Shown: positions 19,295 through 28,351 of the stretch, piece by piece
Numbering within the stretch: the stretch's first letter is position 1
How the letters are laid out: each line of letters starts with the position of its first letter
Source: JAAFIP01 sp043778205
Lineage (GTDB): Bacteria; Pseudomonadota; Gammaproteobacteria; Burkholderiales; Burkholderiaceae_C
Assembly (NCBI GenBank): GCA_043778205.1
Contig: JAYWGO010000080.1
Location: forward strand, 3,436 to 67,435
Length of the DNA: 64,000 bases
Direction of reading: 5' to 3'
Notes under the pieces: generated by a model
Databases searched by the model: none
What the model saw: only the letters and a program-made list of their open reading frames with translations
Told to the model about the DNA's origin: nothing
Translations under genes and position numbers: made by a program

Positions 19295-22200
19295 TTAATT
19301 TTCAATGCGCAAAGATAGGGGGCGATAAAGGTCTGAGTCAGACCCTGGTACTTCCCCCGCCCAGAAGTTTTGAGAAAAAGGCACGACTTTGACCCAAATT
19401 AAGTTGTTGACAGTGTCACGCCAGTACACCGTCCCGTTGCTGGCGGCTACCGCGGCGCGGCTGGCCCCAGCGGTCATGGTGCGCGAATTTCCGTCAAAGT
19501 TGCTGTTACCACCCGGTGACACGAAAACGCGCCGGGGTGCCGTTGCGCCGTCATAGTGCACACCCAACATCACGGAGTCGCTATTTTCCAACATGTTCTC
19601 AAGCGTCATGTTGATCCATTGAGGGTGTGATTTGACCGTACTTTTAAGGGGGAAATCTGGAAATCTCACGACAAAGGAACCCCCTTTGACAGCCGCAAAA
19701 TGGCGCATGTTTCCCAGCATAACACTGGTGTCCCCGCGCTCAACCCGCCACTTGCCTAATGTGGTGCCAGCCGCGTCTTGACGGGTTACGTCAAGCGTGT
19801 CCACAGGGCTGTACGGGTCAGTTGCGGTGGGCAAGCCAACGTTGAGCTGCATGCTACCAATGCCGTAATAGGGACCTGCGCATGACAAGCCATTGTTGTT
19901 ACCAGCCGGGACAGTGGTCTTTAGCTGCGTGCAGCTTGAGTCAGACAAAAACGGCGAGTCAAGGACCATATACCTCCCTGCCGAGGCCCAGTAGCCGTAA
20001 GGATCCCAAATAGCACCCGATAGCGTCCAGTTGTAGTTAGAAGCTGCTGTGTAACCCGGTTGCAGGTGCGGTGGTTGTGCGCGGTAGCCTGCATCTGCTG
20101 CAATAAAGCGGTTGCCAGGGTTTCGCCACATGCCTTTTTCGACAGGTCGGATGTAGTAATCGTTGGTGCCAAACGCACCAGACGACACATCGCCTTCGAC
20201 CGCTTTAAGAACATAGCCCGCGTTGACAAAGTGTGCAAAAGTGTTCTGCGCGATGTCCATCTGTGAATGGTAGGAAGCCACGGCCAACTGCGGATCCGCA
20301 TCTGCTGGATAAGGCTGGTTGTTATTTAAGCTTTTACCAATGATGAGCGAGTGCTTGAGCGAGCTGCCGTACTGCACTGCGCCCGAAAAAGCACGCCCCA
20401 AATTGTCTGCGGCAGCCCACTGCACATAGCTGGGTCGAATCACGCGGTTGACGTAACCACCGTTGTTTTTGGTGGTACTGATGCCTTTGATGACCGGGTC
20501 CAGGCCATTGGTGTAAACAAATTCGCTCCCGTCGACGGTTGGCGAGTAATTGAGCAACTCTAAATTACCCGCATCGTCTTTCATGGCACATTCCAGCATC
20601 AAGCCGTTGTTGCCGTTAGAGTGTGTGCTGTTGTATTCAAACGGGCCATGCGCCATGTTGAAGGGCCGCAGCGGCACGTTGGCGTTTTGCTTGACGGGTT
20701 TTTGTGGGTAGGACAACCAAAAACCGTTACCTTGTGCGTCCGCAGCCACGTTGTTGCGCACCGTGTTGTCGGGGTTGGTCAGCCAGTAAGCGGCCGACGC
20801 GCCACACATGTGACCGGCTTTTTCATGTGCTGTCAGCGCCAGAGCGTCAATCGGCGAGCGGACTCTGAGCACCAAGTTGCCTTCAATCTTGTTGCGCCGC
20901 TCCACCGCATCTTCCAAAAAGATGGCGTGGCCTTTGATGTTGTAGCAAATATTGTTGGTCAGGCTCACACCGTTGGTGCCGTGCAGCACCATGCAGCGGT
21001 GGCGTGAGTCTGCGACGCTGCTGTTGCGCACAAAGTGGTTGGTTGCGTCTCCCAGCGACGCACCGCTAGCAGCATACGACAGCAAATGCCAGTGAATCGG
21101 GTAGCGGCCTGTCAGGCCCTCTTGGCCCATGCGGCGCAGCTCTACACCGTCCATCTGCAGCGACGACGCCAAGTCCATCACCATGACGTGCGCTCCAAAG
21201 CCATTGCTCGTCCACTTCGTGTCATTCGCTCCTTGAATCACAATATTGCGGGTCAAGTTACCGACCTCTGCACGCTCGTCCAGCGCTTCCACTGCGTCGG
21301 GGTGGGGTTTGGTGAACGTGCCTCGGGTCAGGCTGATGCCAGCGTCCGTCATGTACTGCATCAAGCCCCAACGGAAGGCGCCCAGCCCAGCAGTCGTGCG
21401 AACCGTATTGGCACTGCTGCTGGCAACGGTGAGTTTTTGCGTGGCCGTCGACGCGTCGTGCACCGACTGCGGCATCCACACCCCGCCGTACCACTCGGTG
21501 GGCGCTACTACAATTTGATCGCCTGCTTTCCAGTCGACGTTGCGCTCAAGTGTGAGTGCGGTGCTGCCTGCAGCAGCGTGCGCATTCAGGCGCGTCCAGG
21601 GAATGCTGGGGGCCGCCCCAAACAGTTCCAATTTGCCGCCGCCACTGACCAAAATGCCCCGTGTGCCCATGCTGCCGGCTGCTGCCGAGCCAGCCATGTC
21701 TTGCGATGTCAAAGTGATGGTGGCTTTGCCAGTAAATGGGGCTGTAGCCGAGCCTGCGCGCAGCGCGCCGGTTTTTTGCACGCGAATGGTGGCAGCGCTG
21801 AGTTCAGCGGTAACTCCAGGCTGAAATGAGATTTCGCCTTCAATAGTGAGATTGCCCAAAGCCGGTGTATTTTCGTCCAGCACAATCTTCATATTTGCAG
21901 GCACCAATACCGCGGCACCCGCAACGGGCTTGCTACCGCGCCAAGTGGCGGAATCGGACCACAAAAGCACGGTTTTTGGTGGCACCACTACTGGGCTACC
22001 GCCGCCGGGAGGTACCGTGATAACGGGAGGGGGGGTGTTGGTCACCGTAACTGGGCCAGTTGTCGAGCCGCCGCTAGCAGGTACCGTGTTAATTGGAGGT
22101 GGATTGCCAGTTACGCTGCTTGCCGTTCCTGTTGGTGTCGGTGCCGGCAATGTGCCGGTTGCAGCTGGGCTACTGGCACCACTGCTGACGGTGCCTGGAG

Positions 22201-22423
22201 AACCAGCAACAACGACTGGGTTAGGAGTTAAGAACCCACCAGCTTCGCCGGGAACTGCACTGATCGGGGTTGTGACAGGAGGCGGGTTAGCCGTTACAGA
22301 ACTGGCCGGACTGGTACCAGAACCGCTGGTGTCTCCGCCGCCGCCTCCTCCGCAAGCAGATATAAAAATTGACAGTACTGTCAATAGCTTAGAAATGTTT
22401 TTTAAAGCAGTTTGATTCGGCAT
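19295..22423 (-). CDS. G8-domain surface lipoprotein, CEMIP-like beta-helix
   Basis: The protein has 1042 residues. The lipobox (FISAC) places the lipid-carrying Cys at residue 24, followed by six glycines and a Pro/Thr/Ser/Gly linker of about 130 residues. The linker holds three diverged repeats of the type VTxNPPPxxTxPxxGG. A G8 domain is at about 155-275 (TVLLWSDSATW, VPANMKIVLDENTPALGNL, GTRGILVSGGGKLELFG). ALTLERNVDWKAGDQIVVAP and a long parallel beta-helix region (GVELRRMGQEG, PIHWHL) follow. This order resembles animal CEMIP/TMEM2 hyaluronidase-related and PKHD1L1 proteins. It is probably an outer-membrane protein acting on or binding an extracellular polysaccharide; the activity is inferred. 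It appears to be first in an operon with the small protein at 18828. Confidence 0.8.
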   Translation of the reverse strand: MPNQTALKNISKLLTVLSIFISACGGGGGGDTSGSGTSPASSVTANPPPVTTPISAVPGEAGGFLTPNPVVVAGSPGTVSSGASSPAATGTLPAPTPTGTASSVTGNPPPINTVPASGGSTTGPVTVTNTPPPVITVPPGGGSPVVVPPKTVLLWSDSATWRGSKPVAGAAVLVPANMKIVLDENTPALGNLTIEGEISFQPGVTAELSAATIRVQKTGALRAGSATAPFTGKATITLTSQDMAGSAAAGSMGTRGILVSGGGKLELFGAAPSIPWTRLNAHAAAGSTALTLERNVDWKAGDQIVVAPTEWYGGVWMPQSVHDASTATQKLTVASSSANTVRTTAGLGAFRWGLMQYMTDAGISLTRGTFTKPHPDAVEALDERAEVGNLTRNIVIQGANDTKWTSNGFGAHVMVMDLASSLQMDGVELRRMGQEGLTGRYPIHWHLLSYAASGASLGDATNHFVRNSSVADSRHRCMVLHGTNGVSLTNNICYNIKGHAIFLEDAVERRNKIEGNLVLRVRSPIDALALTAHEKAGHMCGASAAYWLTNPDNTVRNNVAADAQGNGFWLSYPQKPVKQNANVPLRPFNMAHGPFEYNSTHSNGNNGLMLECAMKDDAGNLELLNYSPTVDGSEFVYTNGLDPVIKGISTTKNNGGYVNRVIRPSYVQWAAADNLGRAFSGAVQYGSSLKHSLIIGKSLNNNQPYPADADPQLAVASYHSQMDIAQNTFAHFVNAGYVLKAVEGDVSSGAFGTNDYYIRPVEKGMWRNPGNRFIAADAGYRAQPPHLQPGYTAASNYNWTLSGAIWDPYGYWASAGRYMVLDSPFLSDSSCTQLKTTVPAGNNNGLSCAGPYYGIGSMQLNVGLPTATDPYSPVDTLDVTRQDAAGTTLGKWRVERGDTSVMLGNMRHFAAVKGGSFVVRFPDFPLKSTVKSHPQWINMTLENMLENSDSVMLGVHYDGATAPRRVFVSPGGNSNFDGNSRTMTAGASRAAVAASNGTVYWRDTVNNLIWVKVVPFSQNFWAGEVPGSDSDLYRPLSLRIEN

Positions 22424-22603
22424 AAGTAATCAACATGTTGCAAAGTTTAACTTCTGAAAGTTTAGCCGCCGAAAGTAGTGGGCCTCAAAAAATCGTGCAA
22501 TTTTTTGCAACCAAGAGTAATTAGACGGTTGATTAATTATATCTGTAGGTTCTAATTTTTCAAATTTATTAAATACTCTTATCCTAAATTCAGCATCAGC
22601 CGC

Positions 22604-24112
22604 TTAAGCAACTGCCAAGCGCCACAGTGTAGTTACCTCCGCCGCACGCGCTTGGTGCAGTGCGTCACCGGGGTCTTTGGCTTTGGGGTGCACGGGCTTG
22701 GTGGCCAGCTTGCCCACCACTTTCAGGCCCGCTGCGGTAATGGCAGCTTGCAGCTCGGTGGCGCTGCGCAGGCCTAGGCGTTCGGCTAAATCTGACATTA
22801 ACAGCCAGCCTTCACCGCCTTTGGTCAAATGCGCGGGCAGGCCGTTTAAAAAACCCAGCAACATGCCTGAATCTTCGTCGTACACAGCGCGTTCTATAGG
22901 CGCGCTGCCGCGTGCGGGCAGCCAGGGCGGGTTGCAGACGATCAGGTGGGCTTTGCCTGGCGGGAACAAATCTGCCTGCACTATGCTGACCAAGTCGCTC
23001 ACGTCCAGCCGCGCCAGGTTGTCGCGAGCGCAGGCCAGGGCGCGTGGGTCTTGGTCGGTGGCCACAATGTTTGCTAAGCCGCGCCGGGCCAGCATGGCGG
23101 CCAGCACGCCAGTGCCGGTGCCAATGTCCCAGGCTATCAGCGCTGGTTTAGATGCTGCTGAGACGGGCAGAGGCGCTTTGGCCACCAGGGCTACGTATTC
23201 GCCCCGCACCGGGGAAAACACGCCGTAGTGCGGGTGAATGCGGTCGTAAATTTCTACACCATCGCTGCTAAGTTGGCCCAGCGCAGGCACTTCTACGCCC
23301 ACTTTGCGCCATTCGTGGCTGCTGGTCATGCCCAGCAGCTCGCGCAGGCTGGTGACTTGGGTGGTGGCACCTTTGCTTTGCAGAATAATTTTTTGCTCAA
23401 ATTTGCCCAGCTTGGCAGGCTTTACGGGCTCGTCGTCAAAGGTTTCGGTAAACGGCGCTTCAGTAGGCTCGTCGCCAGGTTTAGGCAGCATGCCTGCTGC
23501 CTGCTTTTGCGCCACCAGCCGGCCCTGTGCAGCGGCCATGGTGGCGGCATCTAGCGCGCCCCACACCTCGGCACAGGCCAGCTGCACATCAGGCGCACGG
23601 CGCAGGGTAATTTGGTAGGCTGCGTCCAGCGGTACCAGTACCATGCCCAGCACACGGGCGCGCTGCGACTGCAGCAGCCGGTGCTGGTGGAAAGCCTCGG
23701 CGGCTTGGGTAGGCGCTGCGGTGGAACCTGAGGTATTCTGGGCTGCAGCTTGCTGGGCTGTAGTTTGTTCAGCAGCAGCTTTGTCGCTGCGTGCCAGCCT
23801 GGCGGACTGTTTGTCAGCCTTGAACTTTTGCCGCTCAGGTAAGCGGTCGGTACGCCGTGCCAGCGCTTGCACCAGCATGCGCGCATTGTGAAAGTCGCCC
23901 TGCCACAGCAGGCCCACGCCCTCGCAGGCCAGGCGGTAGGCGGTGTCTGCGTTCATGGTGTCGTCGGCCAGCACCACGCGCTTAGGGGCAGGGGTGCCGC
24001 GCTCAGAATGCCATAGCGCGGTGTGGTTTTGGTCGCCCTCGGTCCAACAGATGGTGTGGGTGCTAGAGGGCAGGGCTGGTACTGCAGGGTGTGCGTGGGG
24101 TGTACTGGTCAT
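22604..24112 (-). CDS. Class I SAM methyltransferase, MTS-type (NPPW)
   Basis: The protein has about 502 residues. The C-terminal half is a complete class I methyltransferase: motif I DIGTGTGVLAAMLARRG, acidic loop ATDQDPRALACARDN and motif IV NPPW, as in the RsmC/PrmB-like MTS family that methylates rRNA bases or protein glutamines. The N-terminal 250 residues hold a coiled, Ala/Gln/Lys-rich insert and no known catalytic motif. I use the ATG at 24112; the TTG at 24142 would add ten residues. It is divergent from sodB. Substrate unknown, though NPPW argues for N-methylation of a planar amide or base. Confidence 0.82.
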   Translation of the reverse strand: MTSTPHAHPAVPALPSSTHTICWTEGDQNHTALWHSERGTPAPKRVVLADDTMNADTAYRLACEGVGLLWQGDFHNARMLVQALARRTDRLPERQKFKADKQSARLARSDKAAAEQTTAQQAAAQNTSGSTAAPTQAAEAFHQHRLLQSQRARVLGMVLVPLDAAYQITLRRAPDVQLACAEVWGALDAATMAAAQGRLVAQKQAAGMLPKPGDEPTEAPFTETFDDEPVKPAKLGKFEQKIILQSKGATTQVTSLRELLGMTSSHEWRKVGVEVPALGQLSSDGVEIYDRIHPHYGVFSPVRGEYVALVAKAPLPVSAASKPALIAWDIGTGTGVLAAMLARRGLANIVATDQDPRALACARDNLARLDVSDLVSIVQADLFPPGKAHLIVCNPPWLPARGSAPIERAVYDEDSGMLLGFLNGLPAHLTKGGEGWLLMSDLAERLGLRSATELQAAITAAGLKVVGKLATKPVHPKAKDPGDALHQARAAEVTTLWRLAVA

Positions 24113-24254
24113 GGAGAAGGCCCCTAGGGCGGCAAAGTGCAAACAAGTGTTTTAACAGATCAAAACCCCCGCGTGCGTAAATGGCTTAAAAAGCTTTCTA
24201 CAATGCTTTAATTGTTAATTCAAACAACCACCAGCCAACCTGAAAGAAGCCACC

Positions 24255-24836
24255 ATGGAACATACCCTGCCTGCACTGCCCTACGCGATAGACGCTTTGG
24301 CCCCCCACTACAGCCAAGAGGCGTTTGAATACCACCACGGCAAGCACCACAACGCGTATGTGGTCAACCTGAACAACCTGCAAAAAGGCACCGAGTTTGA
24401 GGCCTTAACACTGGAAGAAATCATTAAAAAATCCAGCGGCGGCGTGTACAACAACTCGGCCCAAATTTGGAACCACACCTTCTTTTGGAGCTGCATGAAA
24501 CCCGCTGGCGGCGGCGAACCCACTGGCGCACTGGCCACAGCCATCAACGCCAAATTCGGCAGCTACGCAGCCTTTAAAGAAGCTTTCACCAAAAGCGCCG
24601 TAGGCAATTTTGGTTCTGGCTGGACCTGGCTGGTAAAAAAGCCGGACGGCAGCGTAGACATCGTCAACACCGGCCCCGCAGGCACCCCGCTGACCACGGC
24701 AGACAAAGCCCTACTTACCGTAGACGTATGGGAGCACGCCTACTACATTGACTACCGCAATGCGCGGCCCAAGTTTGTGGAAACCTTCTTTGCCAATTTA
24801 GTGAACTGGGATTTTGCAGCGAAGAATTTTGCTTAA
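24255..24836 (+). CDS. sodB: Iron superoxide dismutase
   Basis: The protein has 193 residues, the normal Fe-SOD length. It starts MEHTLPALPYAIDALAPHYS. The metal ligands are His in EYHHGKHHNAYV, His in QIWNHTFFW, and Asp/His in DVWEHAYYIDY. FGSGWTWLV with Gly/Gln context fits the iron type. It converts superoxide to oxygen and hydrogen peroxide in the cytoplasm. GAAAGAAGCCACC before the ATG gives a ribosome binding site. A strong terminator follows 20 bases after the stop, so it is a single-gene transcript. Confidence 0.97.
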   Translation: MEHTLPALPYAIDALAPHYSQEAFEYHHGKHHNAYVVNLNNLQKGTEFEALTLEEIIKKSSGGVYNNSAQIWNHTFFWSCMKPAGGGEPTGALATAINAKFGSYAAFKEAFTKSAVGNFGSGWTWLVKKPDGSVDIVNTGPAGTPLTTADKALLTVDVWEHAYYIDYRNARPKFVETFFANLVNWDFAAKNFA

Positions 24837-24856
24837 CTTTTTAAGTTAAACCCAAT

Positions 24857-24888
24857 CTAAAAAGCCGACGCAAGCGTCGGCTTTTTAG
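24857..24888 (+). terminator. Rho-independent terminator of sodB
   Basis: CTAAAAAGCCGACG / CGTCGGCTTTTTAG with loop CAAG is a perfect 14-base-pair stem with a T-run in the right arm, just after the sodB stop. Confidence 0.93.
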
Positions 24889-24997
24889 TTTTGGCCAGCT
24901 TGGGCCGCCATGTTCGTTCATTTAACGGTGGCGGGTGCTTTGCGCATGTGGCGGTGGTCTTGGTCAGCCAAGCCATTGGGTCAAACGGGCGAAAGCT

Positions 24998-25918
24998 TTA
25001 CAAATTAAGCAATGCCTTTGCCCGCAGCAGCTCGTTGCCACCAAACTGCTGGTTGATGTAGGTAGAAATAGCCTCGCTGCGCTGGGGGCCGGACAGCTCG
25101 GGGGCGCTGCGCAACTGGGCTATGTGCTGGCGGGCTGTACCCAAGCGCTGCTCCCACTGTTGCTGTTGGGCTTGGTGTGCAGCAAGGCGTTCTGCGGCAT
25201 CTGGCAGGGCGGCTGTCTGTTGCACTGGGCTGGCAAGCTGTGCGGTTTGCGCAGGGGCCAAGCCGCTATTAGCTTGCGCCACCATCTGGCGCAGGATACT
25301 TTCTTCGTCGCCATAAAACGCCTCGGCCCACGCGCTGCCCAGCAGCTGGCGGCGCACGGCTGTGCGCTCGGCCAGGGCAGGGCTCCAGGTCTCAGGGCGC
25401 TGCGGGTTGGCTTGGGTGGTCCAAGCGTGCTGCTGCAGGCGAAGGTAGCTGTCCCACAGCGCCATGACTTGCTGGGCGGCTGCTGCGCCATGGGCGGCCT
25501 GCACTTGCTGGCGGATGCGCGCGGCCACCACACCAAGGTCTTGTTCACCTTGCAGCAGCAAAAAATAGTCAAACCGCCTGCGTAGCGCCAGGCTGGGCTG
25601 GGGCAGGCCGTTGGGGCCCATGCTCCAGTCGCCGTCAAGCTGGGTGTTGGCCAGTGAGCCGGTGTTGTCTGCCTCTGCGGTGGTTGCTGCCAGTGCTGTT
25701 TCTGTTCCGCCATGCCCGCCTGCAGCGAGCAAGCTGGGCACACGCGGTAGCTGCAAACCAGCGCTCTGCGCTGTGCCACCAAGCCCTTGGCTGGGCTGGG
25801 CAGAGCCCGCAAACAAATAGTATGCACACCCTGCCAGTACAGCAATTGCTACAGTTACTATAGCTACTCGTGCAGCATTTCCTTGGGCCAATGGGCTTTT
25901 TTGCTTAAAAAATATCAC
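24998..25918 (-). CDS. lifO: Lipase-specific foldase (lipase chaperone)
   Basis: The protein has 306 residues. An N-terminal membrane anchor is followed by an Ala/Gln-rich variable region and the helical lipase-embracing domain. The family signature RxxFDY(F/L)L appears as RRRFDYFLLLQGEQ at about residue 110. It folds the secreted lipase encoded just upstream in the periplasm. The GTG start overlaps the lipase stop (GTGA), giving coupled translation. The first 20 or so residues (SPLAQGNAARVA and following) are encoded by a copy of the dispersed repeat at 25855-25910, so the repeat supplies part of the anchor. This is a common partner gene in Burkholderiales and Pseudomonas. Confidence 0.92.
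   Translation of the reverse strand: MIFFKQKSPLAQGNAARVAIVTVAIAVLAGCAYYLFAGSAQPSQGLGGTAQSAGLQLPRVPSLLAAGGHGGTETALAATTAEADNTGSLANTQLDGDWSMGPNGLPQPSLALRRRFDYFLLLQGEQDLGVVAARIRQQVQAAHGAAAAQQVMALWDSYLRLQQHAWTTQANPQRPETWSPALAERTAVRRQLLGSAWAEAFYGDEESILRQMVAQANSGLAPAQTAQLASPVQQTAALPDAAERLAAHQAQQQQWEQRLGTARQHIAQLRSAPELSGPQRSEAISTYINQQFGGNELLRAKALLNL
25855..25910 (+). repeat. Dispersed repeat copy R5, inside the foldase gene
   Basis: It carries TAGCTACTCGTGCAGC and ATTTCCTTGGGCCAATGGGC. It lies wholly within the first codons of the foldase gene and is translated from the other strand as SPLAQGNAARVA. The left hairpin has one mismatch (GCTAC/GCAGC). Confidence 0.8.
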
Positions 25919-26859
25919 AAACCGAGGGTTTTAAGGCGGTTAGCCTGCGCGCGGTACATGGCCACAGGGTCGGGGCTGAACAGGCCGCGCAAACCAAAGG
26001 CTTGGTTCACTTCGTCCAGGTGGTTCCAGGGGTAGTTGTCACGAATGACCTTACCCCAGTGGCTGGAGCATTGCCCCACCACGCCGTCGTTTTGCTCAAA
26101 GCCAAAAAACAGCGAACCCGTGCCCAGCACCACGTCGCTCACGTCCAGTACGTTGGTCAGCACCGAGGTGCCGCCGAAGGAGTGGTAGCGCACACCGTTG
26201 ACCACTTCAGCGCCTTGGCCGCAAGCGGTAGTGGGCGCGCCTTGGGGGAAGCGGCGGTTAAAAGCGGCCGAGCCAGCAGTGCCCAGCGACTGCAGCGAGG
26301 CAAATGCGTTTTGCGGGTTGGCGGCGTTATTGCCTGACAGGTAGGCCACCAGGCTAGACAGCCCGTTGACCAGTGTCGCGGCCAAGCCGGTGGCCTGGGT
26401 GGCACTGGCAATGCCTGCTATACCGTCGGCTGTTTTGCTGCCCGCATGGGGCGTACCCACGCTGGTAACGCTGGCCACCAGCTCAGGTGCCACAGCGGCT
26501 ACATAGCGGGCGGTGTTGCCGCCGTGGCTGTGGCCCACCAGGTTGAACTTGGTGTAGCCGTACTGGGCCTTGAGCGCTTGCAATTGCGCTAGCAGCTGTT
26601 CGCCGCGCACTTCGGTGCTGTTGGCTTGGGAGACTTCGGGTGTGAACACTACCGCACCGCCGCTGCGCAGCGCGCTGGGAATGCCGTAGAAATAGTTGAT
26701 GGGGCCAATCGCATCAAAACCCAGCAGGCCGTGCACCAGCACAACGGGGTATTTGGTTTGGGTGTAGGTGTCTGCCGCGTGCGCTGCGGTGTGGCTGCCT
26801 AAACCTAAAGAAAAGGCCAAAACTGTAGCCAGCCCCAAGGCGGCGGTAAAACGTTTCAT
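25915..26859 (-). CDS. lipA: Secreted triacylglycerol lipase (family I.1/I.2)
   Basis: The protein has 314 residues. The signal peptide ends near SHTAAHA. The oxyanion region VVLVHGLLGFD and the nucleophile elbow GHSHGG (Ser in NLVGHSHGGNTARYVA) follow, then the charge-relay Asp in NDGVVGQCSSHWG and the catalytic His in NHLDEVNQ, which also contains a calcium ligand. These are hallmarks of Pseudomonas/Burkholderia lipases, which are exported by Sec, folded by Lif and secreted by the type II system. It hydrolyses long-chain triacylglycerols. The foldase gene overlaps its stop. Confidence 0.95.
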   Translation of the reverse strand: MKRFTAALGLATVLAFSLGLGSHTAAHAADTYTQTKYPVVLVHGLLGFDAIGPINYFYGIPSALRSGGAVVFTPEVSQANSTEVRGEQLLAQLQALKAQYGYTKFNLVGHSHGGNTARYVAAVAPELVASVTSVGTPHAGSKTADGIAGIASATQATGLAATLVNGLSSLVAYLSGNNAANPQNAFASLQSLGTAGSAAFNRRFPQGAPTTACGQGAEVVNGVRYHSFGGTSVLTNVLDVSDVVLGTGSLFFGFEQNDGVVGQCSSHWGKVIRDNYPWNHLDEVNQAFGLRGLFSPDPVAMYRAQANRLKTLGL

Positions 26860-27020
26860 CTGTGTTTCCTGGTTTTTTTACAATCAAGCAAGTAGCAGTC
26901 TTCGCTGTTTTTGTTGACGGTATTTTTAAGCACGATCGTGCTTTTTTGACCTAGTAAAAACCCTTGCCCGTCGTATTTGAGGGAATGGCTGCGTAGGGGC
27001 CACAGAATTTTGGGCGCAAA

Positions 27021-27044
27021 AAAGCCGATGCAAGCATCGGCTTT
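27021..27044 (-). terminator. Terminator at the end of the roadblock/GTPase group
   Basis: AAAGCCGATG / CATCGGCTTT around the loop CAAG. Read on the minus strand it is followed by a run of six T, 20 bases beyond the last roadblock gene. Confidence 0.9.
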
Positions 27045-27063
27045 GGGTGTCCAGTGTAGCGAA

Positions 27064-27423
27064 TTACACGGTCAGCTCACGCTCAACATCAGCCACTTTG
27101 CGGCGCGCCAAGGCCAAGTTGGACTTAGCCTTGTCTAGCACAATGTAGATGAACAAACCTTCTTTGCGGGCCATGGGGCGAATGATGTGGTACTGCTTGC
27201 CCAGGGTGATCAAGATGTCTTCGATCACGTCGTTCAGGCCCAGGCCGCGCATGGTTTTCATTTTGGCGCGCACCACTTCGGTGTTGCCTGCGGCGGCCAC
27301 TTCCATGTCGACACCGGTGCCAGATTGGCCCAAAATCATGCCGCTGGAAGAGTCTACCAAAGCAGCGCAGACAGCGCCGTCGCAGCTCATTAGGTCGGTT
27401 AGACCTTGGTTAATAGTTGCCAT
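27064..27423 (-). CDS. Roadblock/LC7-type protein 3
   Basis: The protein has 119 residues. The start TATINQGLTDLMSCDGAVCAALVDSSSG and the pattern of an N-terminal helix, strand CAALVDSSSGMILGQ and central helix with EVVRAKMKTM match roadblock/LC7 proteins, which bind small GTPases and often act as GAPs or adaptors. AAGGAA stands before the ATG at 27423. It is last in the cluster, with a terminator directly after it. Confidence 0.85.
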   Translation of the reverse strand: MATINQGLTDLMSCDGAVCAALVDSSSGMILGQSGTGVDMEVAAAGNTEVVRAKMKTMRGLGLNDVIEDILITLGKQYHIIRPMARKEGLFIYIVLDKAKSNLALARRKVADVERELTV

Positions 27424-27524
27424 AGTAAATTCCTTAATCAAACGCCAAAAGGAGGTCGGTAGCTACTGCGGCGTAAGGTACGGCGGCTACTGAGATAACA
27501 AAGTTTATCAATAAGCTATTCGGG

Positions 27525-27917
27525 TTAAACCACAGACAATGTTGTTTGCTTTGCATTAAATTGCTTTACAGCGTTGCGCAGCGCGGGCAGTTCTTTCATC
27601 CAGGTATTCCACGCCATGCCAGGGCTTACCGCAACACACACCAAAACCAAGCTTAGGTCAGGGTCGCAAGGTATCAGCCCAATCATGCGCTGCCCGTAGT
27701 TATAAGAGGCAAATTTAAGTGGCCCCATCATGCCCAATTGCGCGGCTACTCTGTTTTGCGTGCGCCAAAACTCTACTGCAGCTTCGCCTACGTGCTCCAT
27801 GTCTGCCATAGGGCCGGCGTAGTGCCACACCATGCCCGTGTCGGCTTCTACCAGCGCGCAGCCTTGCACGCCGTCAAATGCGGCCAGCTTTTGCAAAATC
27901 TGGGTGATAGTTTGCAT
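27525..27917 (-). CDS. Roadblock/LC7-like protein 2
   Basis: The protein has 130 residues and the same fold pattern: helix ITQILQKLAAFDGVQGCALVEADTGMVWHY, then a helix over EHVGEAAVEFWRTQ. It is more diverged than its two neighbours and has more aromatic residues, so assignment rests on pattern and context. It starts 45 bases after roadblock protein 1 ends. It probably forms homo- or heterodimers with the other roadblock proteins. Confidence 0.7.
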   Translation of the reverse strand: MQTITQILQKLAAFDGVQGCALVEADTGMVWHYAGPMADMEHVGEAAVEFWRTQNRVAAQLGMMGPLKFASYNYGQRMIGLIPCDPDLSLVLVCVAVSPGMAWNTWMKELPALRNAVKQFNAKQTTLSVV

Positions 27918-27962
27918 AATTAGGGTTTGCAGGGCAATGGTTTTAGCTGCACAGCGTTCACT

Positions 27963-28346
27963 TTAGGCCTTAACCAGAGTTTGCGCTGCTTCTTTGGCAA
28001 AGTAAAGCATCTGCCCGGCTACGGCGTCGCGGCCGGTCACTATGCACAAGGTCAGCACGTGCTGCGGGTTGCGCGCTTGCAATATCAAAATCAGCCCGCC
28101 TTCAGCATCTACCAGCACGTATTTGCAGGCACCTAGCTGGCTTTCTTCGCCCACCAGTGCGCCCAAGGCTGAGAACGAACTGGCCATGGCCGACAGCCTG
28201 GAGATTTGGGCGTTGTTTTCCACCCGTGCGGACACTTCAAAGCCGTCTTCGCTGCAAATCACAGCGGCTTTGGCACTTTTAACCTCTCGCATTACGAGCT
28301 CTACGGCAGCGTCGCAACGCGCTTTGAGTTGGGGTTCTAATGTCAT
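27963..28346 (-). CDS. Roadblock/LC7-like protein 1
   Basis: The protein has 127 residues from the ATG at 28346. It starts MTLEPQLKARCDAAVELVMR and contains KAAVICSEDGFEVSAR and RLSAMASSFSALGALVGEE, a pattern typical of roadblock/LC7 proteins of the bacterial MglB/conservon type. It starts five bases after the GTPase stop, so the two are coupled and probably partners, with this protein the likely GTPase-activating or scaffold protein. Upstream in-frame codons run into the GTPase gene and are rejected. Confidence 0.82.
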   Translation of the reverse strand: MTLEPQLKARCDAAVELVMREVKSAKAAVICSEDGFEVSARVENNAQISRLSAMASSFSALGALVGEESQLGACKYVLVDAEGGLILILQARNPQHVLTLCIVTGRDAVAGQMLYFAKEAAQTLVKA

Positions 28347-28351
28347 CGGTT

